Source: Prorocentrum cordatum
Lineage: Eukaryota; Sar; Dinophyceae; Prorocentrales; Prorocentraceae
Assembly: GCA_963575745.1 (NCBI GenBank)
Contig: CAUYUJ010005780.1
Coordinates: 1,080,001-1,144,000 of the forward strand
DNA: 64,000 nucleotides
Reading direction: 5' to 3'
Shown here one piece after another: positions 62,438 through 64,000 of the stretch; the first letter of the stretch is position 1; each line of letters begins with the position of its first letter. The notes beneath the pieces were generated by a model. It did not search any database. It had not been told where the DNA came from and worked only from the letters and a program-made list of their open reading frames with translations. Position numbers and translations under genes: made by a program.

Positions 62438-63410
62438 CTCCGTTGGGAACAACACATGCAGGTGCCTGACAGTGCCCGCCGTCCGAAGCGAGACTCGGGC
62501 ACGGGTGTTTGAGACCTCAGCTTGCTATCTTTCTATGACAGACAGAGAGAGGCTGGCAACAGGACGGGCAAGCAACCCGCGGCAGGCCGAAGGTGGCGCC
62601 AGCGGCGTCTTCTGCAATTGCTGCTACTGCTGGCGCAAGGCATTGGCAACGCCTGTGGCCGCTGCGGTCACCGTCGCCGCAACTTGGGAACCAGAACGCT
62701 CGAGCGGCCTCGGGATGAGATTCCGTGTGAGTTTCAGCCTACAAGGCGGGTGTGGGCCTGGGGCGCCCCCGCGGCTGGATTCGGCATAACGAGCTGCAAA
62801 ACATCGGAACCTGGGGCGATAATCGAGCTTTCACTAGCGATATCCTGGTCTATCTGAAACCACACACCGGCACATCCAAGGTTCGCGATGTCTGTCATCT
62901 AAAAGCGTGAAGCCACAGAAGTGGCAGAAGAGCCGAGGGGAAGCCGTCGCGGGGCGGAGCTGCGGGGCTAGGCGAGCGGTGGCGGGGGCCCAAGCGGCGG
63001 CGGCCGTGATGGAGACATCCCTCCTCTCCCCACTTCCGGCGTCCCACACCGTCGTTGTCTGGCATGCACGATGTGGAGCGGGACGCTCGGACATACCAAC
63101 ATGCCAATACCTGATTCAAGTGGTCCTGCCTCGTTGAAGAACTTGTTGGCACGTGCCTGCAAGTCGACCGGGTGATCCTGGAGAGGTGAACTGTTCTCTT
63201 AGAAGTCGGCCCGGCACTCGGGGCCTTTGTCTGTGAGCTGCTTATGGACTTGCGTGGGAGGACAGGAGGGCGATGCCAATCAATGAGTTCAGGGTGCTGC
63301 CTTGTATTGTTTCGCCCCACTGCAACCACACTCCTCCTGCGCAGTCTCAAAGCAGCACCCGTGCCGAGGACAGAGAGTGCCAGACACACGCTGCAGCTTC
63401 CAGAAGGACG
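62438..63410. other. No gene supported
   Basis: 62570-62790 (+) is open with Arg/Cys-rich content and the opposite strand is open as well. Nothing can be bounded. Confidence 0.35.
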
Positions 63411-63745
63411 CAATTAATAAAGCGGGAGACAGAGAGAGATGGAGAGCACTAGAGACAGGGTAATACAGAATGACGCACGAGGAGCGCGATAGGTACAGGG
63501 AAAATAGAAGGATGACCGATCACATGGACATATATTCAAACAGGTGAGGGCAATAGTCAACAGACAACGACGGACACAACCAGATAAAGAGAGAGAGAGA
63601 GAGACGGCAACACATAAACATATACATGTGATGCAGGGACGACGAGAGAGATAACGATGGAAATAGAAAGGGTGACCGAGAGTGCGAGAGAGAGAGAGAG
63701 AGAACAAGCACAGAGCAACAGAGACAGAGAGAAAGAGATGCATGA
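63411..63745. repeat. GA-rich simple sequence
   Basis: Degenerate (GA)n with runs at 63587-63604 and 63685-63702. The minus frames are poly-Ser/Leu artefacts. Confidence 0.85.
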
Positions 63746-64000
63746 TATGTTCAAACACATCGATAGAAAGAATACGTATACCTACATAACGAAACATGTG
63801 TTGAAACATGCAGAAATCTGCCACCGAATCTCTGGGCACGGAACGGGCATGTCCTCAAGTCCGTTGCCTCATCCCCTGAACCGCAGTCGTGGCTCCTGGC
63901 GAATCTTTAATGGGTCCGAACACCACCGATTCCAGGAGGGCTCTGCGTCGGATCCGCGAATTGGCCTCAAATCATGCGCACCGACTCCCAGGAGTATATC

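Overview
The window looks like nuclear DNA of a dinoflagellate. It is GC-rich and very repeat-dense. Short exons sit among long non-coding stretches, the best introns obey loose GT/GA donor and AG|G acceptor rules, a degraded dinoflagellate-type LINE is present, and one locus carries what looks like a relict dinoflagellate spliced leader. No bacterial operon, Shine-Dalgarno sites, rRNA, tRNA or CRISPR array is visible. Genus is not certain; the tracts of degenerate CCAAGAGGCCC repeat do not settle it.

Layout. 0-5.4 kb: one large exon of an unknown protein between two (TAC)n arrays, then two satellites. 5.5-8 kb: microsatellite, a small hairpin and a CCAAG-repeat tract. 8.0-10.7 kb: the best gene, a four-exon UDP-glycosyltransferase on the minus strand; each of its three introns holds an inverted-repeat element that recurs elsewhere in the window. 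11-20 kb: composite simple-sequence arrays, hairpin elements, an 83-bp satellite, a degenerate plus-strand reading frame and an acidic exon. 20-30 kb: more hairpin and intron-like elements, charged or orphan exon fragments, CCAAG tracts. 29.9-38 kb: a membrane-protein gene end, a gene interrupted by in-frame TAG codons, an acidic exon, several minisatellites and a well-bounded cysteine-rich exon. 39.5-40.4 kb: a second copy of the 11-13 kb composite array. 41-43 kb: terminal exons of unknown genes. 47.5-48.5 kb: an unknown gene with the spliced-leader relict. 50.1-51.3 kb: a 1.15-kb foldback. 51.8-57.5 kb: a frameshifted LINE whose reverse-transcriptase region is split by an 11-bp satellite. 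58-64 kb: minisatellites, two more copies of an intronic element and a transmembrane exon.

Nearly every convincing exon lies on the minus strand, as expected for a unidirectional dinoflagellate gene block. The central theme is intron and repeat biology: three unrelated inverted-repeat families (called B, D and E here) occupy the introns of the glycosyltransferase and end at or next to its splice acceptors. That is the behaviour of introner elements. Two more hairpin families (A, C) are present but not tied to a proven intron. Functions other than the glycosyltransferase and the LINE are unknown to me, and exon ends without an obvious splice signal are approximate.
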